Shown here: piece by piece, positions 6,166-7,144 of the stretch | Numbering within the stretch: the first letter of the stretch is position 1 | Layout: each line of letters opens with the position of its first letter | NCBI GenBank assembly: GCA_031278735.1 | Contig: JAITJU010000062.1 | Coordinates: 1-7,144 of the forward strand | Length of the DNA: 7,144 nucleotides | Direction: 5' to 3' | From: Zoogloeaceae bacterium | Lineage (GTDB): Bacteria; Pseudomonadota; Gammaproteobacteria; Burkholderiales; Rhodocyclaceae | The notes under the pieces: model-generated | Databases searched by the model: none | What the model was told of the DNA's origin: nothing | The model's input: only the letters and a program-made list of their open reading frames with translations | Position numbers and translations under genes: made by a program

Positions 6166-6454
6166 CATGCTTTTCCCTTTCCGCCCGATTTCCTCTGAGT
6201 GAGGAGCCTCGCCCGACGCTCCGACGCTGCCAGATGATCGAAACTTGCCTTTGTCCCCGAATTGCCGGGCGCGAATCCGCTCGGCACGTTTCAACAGGGC
6301 GTTCCGATGGGCGAATCCTGTTTGTGTTTGGGCGCTCGCGCCAGCTTCGGCGTGCGGCACTCCAAGCCCCGCCGAAGCATTGCCGCGCCGCGTTCTCCGA
6401 CCAGCGTTCCGCCGGTTCCCCGTCGCCGACAAAAGCGCGCTTCATGACTTCTTT
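6166..6454. other. Gene-poor stretch between the terminator and the TfoX-domain gene
   Basis: No recognisable gene lies here. The only frame with any contextual support is a minus-strand ORF of 99 residues (6445 down to 6146, beginning MKRAFVGDGEPAERW). It is rich in Arg, Trp and Ser, matches no family I know, and would run into the terminator stem, so I do not call it a gene. The other minus frames hold lysine/arginine-rich sequence broken by stops. This may be decayed coding DNA. Confidence 0.4.
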
Positions 6455-6763
6455 TTACGTGGCCTGGGCAGGGGGGGTCAGTGGCTCGATGATGCGGACG
6501 ACCTTCCGGGCAAGAGCCGCGTCGTCAATATCGAGGATGTAATGTGATTTTGCCCCCGGATAGGGGACGCCGACAGCGGCGTTTTTCATCTCCGTGGCCA
6601 GACAGTCCAGTTGCTTGATGTAGACGGTATTGTCGCAAACGAGCAGCGCGGGCTTGTCGTTGACATAAACCATGTAGTCGCCAAACATTTTCCGATAGCG
6701 GATTTCGCCAATACCGGCAAGCTGTTCGCAAACATATTCGATGAAATCCGGCGCGCTGGCCAT
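6455..6763 (-). CDS. TfoX N-terminal-domain protein
   Basis: The 102-residue protein is a stand-alone TfoX/Sxy N-terminal domain. Typical features are FIEYVCEQLAGIGEIRYRKM, then FGDYMVYVNDKPALLVCDNT and VYIKQLD, ending in a helix (DAALARKVVRIIEPL). In gamma-proteobacteria, TfoX/Sxy regulates competence together with CRP. Single-domain relatives elsewhere have no settled role, so no competence function is claimed. The ATG at 6763 is 11 bp after the purH stop, so it is probably translated from the purH transcript; only a weak GGAA lies upstream. The C-terminus is odd: after a run of seven C on the coding strand (6471-6477) the frame ends PPAQAT and TAA. With one C fewer it would read LPRPRKKKS and stop at 6442-6444, more like the basic tails of relatives. 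A shift or sequence error there is possible. Confidence 0.85.
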   Translation of the reverse strand: MASAPDFIEYVCEQLAGIGEIRYRKMFGDYMVYVNDKPALLVCDNTVYIKQLDCLATEMKNAAVGVPYPGAKSHYILDIDDAALARKVVRIIEPLTPPAQAT

Positions 6764-6774
6764 GATTCCGGGCC

Positions 6775-7144
6775 TCAATGCCGAAAATGTCGCGCGCCCG
6801 TAAGGACCATCGCCAGGCCGTGTTCGTCGGCGGCGGCGATGACTTCTTCGTCGCGCACCGAGCCGCCGGGCTGGATGACGGCGACCGCGCCGCTTGCGGC
6901 AAGCACATCCACACCGTCGCGGAAGGGGAAGAAGGCGTCGGAGGCCACCACGGAACCCGCGAGCGAAAGTCCGGCATTTTGCGCCTTGACGCTGGCGATG
7001 CGGGTGGAATCGACGCGGCTCATCTGCCCCGCGCCGATGCCCAGGGTCATGCCGTTCGCGCAAAAGACGATGGCGTTCGATTTCACGAACTTGGCGACGC
7101 GATACGCAAACAGCAGGTCTTCGATCTGCGCGGGGGTTGGCGTT
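6775..7144 (-). CDS. purH: PurH (AICAR formyltransferase/IMP cyclohydrolase), C-terminal part
   Basis: PurH catalyses the last two steps of de novo IMP synthesis, formylating AICAR with 10-formyltetrahydrofolate and then closing the ring. The window holds the last 122 residues or so, entirely in the AICAR transformylase domain; the N-terminal cyclohydrolase domain lies beyond the right edge. Conserved segments are visible in order: KSNAIVFC, GMTLGIGAGQMSRVDS, GSVVASDAFFPFRDGVD and QPGGSVRDEEVI, ending in the typical RHFRH. The frame is intact to the window edge. The stop (TGA at 6775-6777) is 11 bp before the TfoX-domain gene, suggesting one transcript. Confidence 0.97.
   Translation of the reverse strand, partial: TPTPAQIEDLLFAYRVAKFVKSNAIVFCANGMTLGIGAGQMSRVDSTRIASVKAQNAGLSLAGSVVASDAFFPFRDGVDVLAASGAVAVIQPGGSVRDEEVIAAADEHGLAMVLTGARHFRH

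Noticed and set aside
5854..6432. Minus-strand open frame of 192 codons
   Set aside because: It covers the 78-aa gene, its terminator and the gene-poor stretch, has no ribosome binding site or family resemblance, and would read through a 12-bp perfect hairpin.
6245..6547. Plus-strand open frame of 100 codons
   Set aside because: It runs antisense into the TfoX-domain gene and has no recognisable features.
1..7144. CRISPR arrays, tRNA or rRNA genes, attachment sites, replication origins
   Set aside because: None was seen on either strand: no regular repeat-spacer pattern, no recognisable tRNA or rRNA sequence, and no integrase or iteron clusters.

Overview
The window looks like a chromosomal segment of a moderately GC-rich proteobacterium. 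The C-terminal part of PurH (ending in RHFRH) and the CarA sequence suggest Betaproteobacteria. That placement is from memory of the families and was not searched.

Layout. At the left edge is the C-terminal ATPase half of a sensor histidine kinase (1-534, cut by the window start). Next is a secreted FecR-domain protein (608-1483). It converges on, and overlaps by 7 bp, a minus-strand PaaI-type hotdog thioesterase (1477-1959). A divergent intergenic region (1960-2223) has promoter-like sequences for both directions. It leads to carA (2224-3378, GTG start, strong ribosome binding site), the glutaminase subunit of carbamoyl-phosphate synthetase. carB does not follow.

From 3379 to about 5810 the segment looks eroded. 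It holds a shifted fragment of the N-terminus of an exported protein resembling an MBL-fold hydrolase (3428-3661) and an intact but unrecognised three-helix membrane protein (3676-4347). After that come an unrecognised gene split by two compensating frameshifts (4426-5133) and a three-frame, stop-containing remnant of a DDE transposase on the minus strand (5273-5736). A compact 78-aa gene of unknown function (5875-6111) stands alone, with a terminator-like hairpin just upstream and a 12-bp perfect terminator stem just downstream.

The right end is read on the minus strand: the last third of the AICAR transformylase domain of purH (6775-7144, cut by the window end), then a small TfoX N-domain protein (6455-6763). 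The TfoX frame ends just after a run of seven C. One C fewer would give a lysine/arginine-rich tail and a stop overlapping the next ATG.

The intact genes are housekeeping (pyrimidine/arginine and purine synthesis) or general (signalling, thioesterase, envelope protein). Nothing here forms a clear new multi-gene system. The most notable points are the possible frameshift at the TfoX homopolymer, the doubly shifted unknown gene beside the membrane protein, and the isolated 78-aa unit between two terminators.
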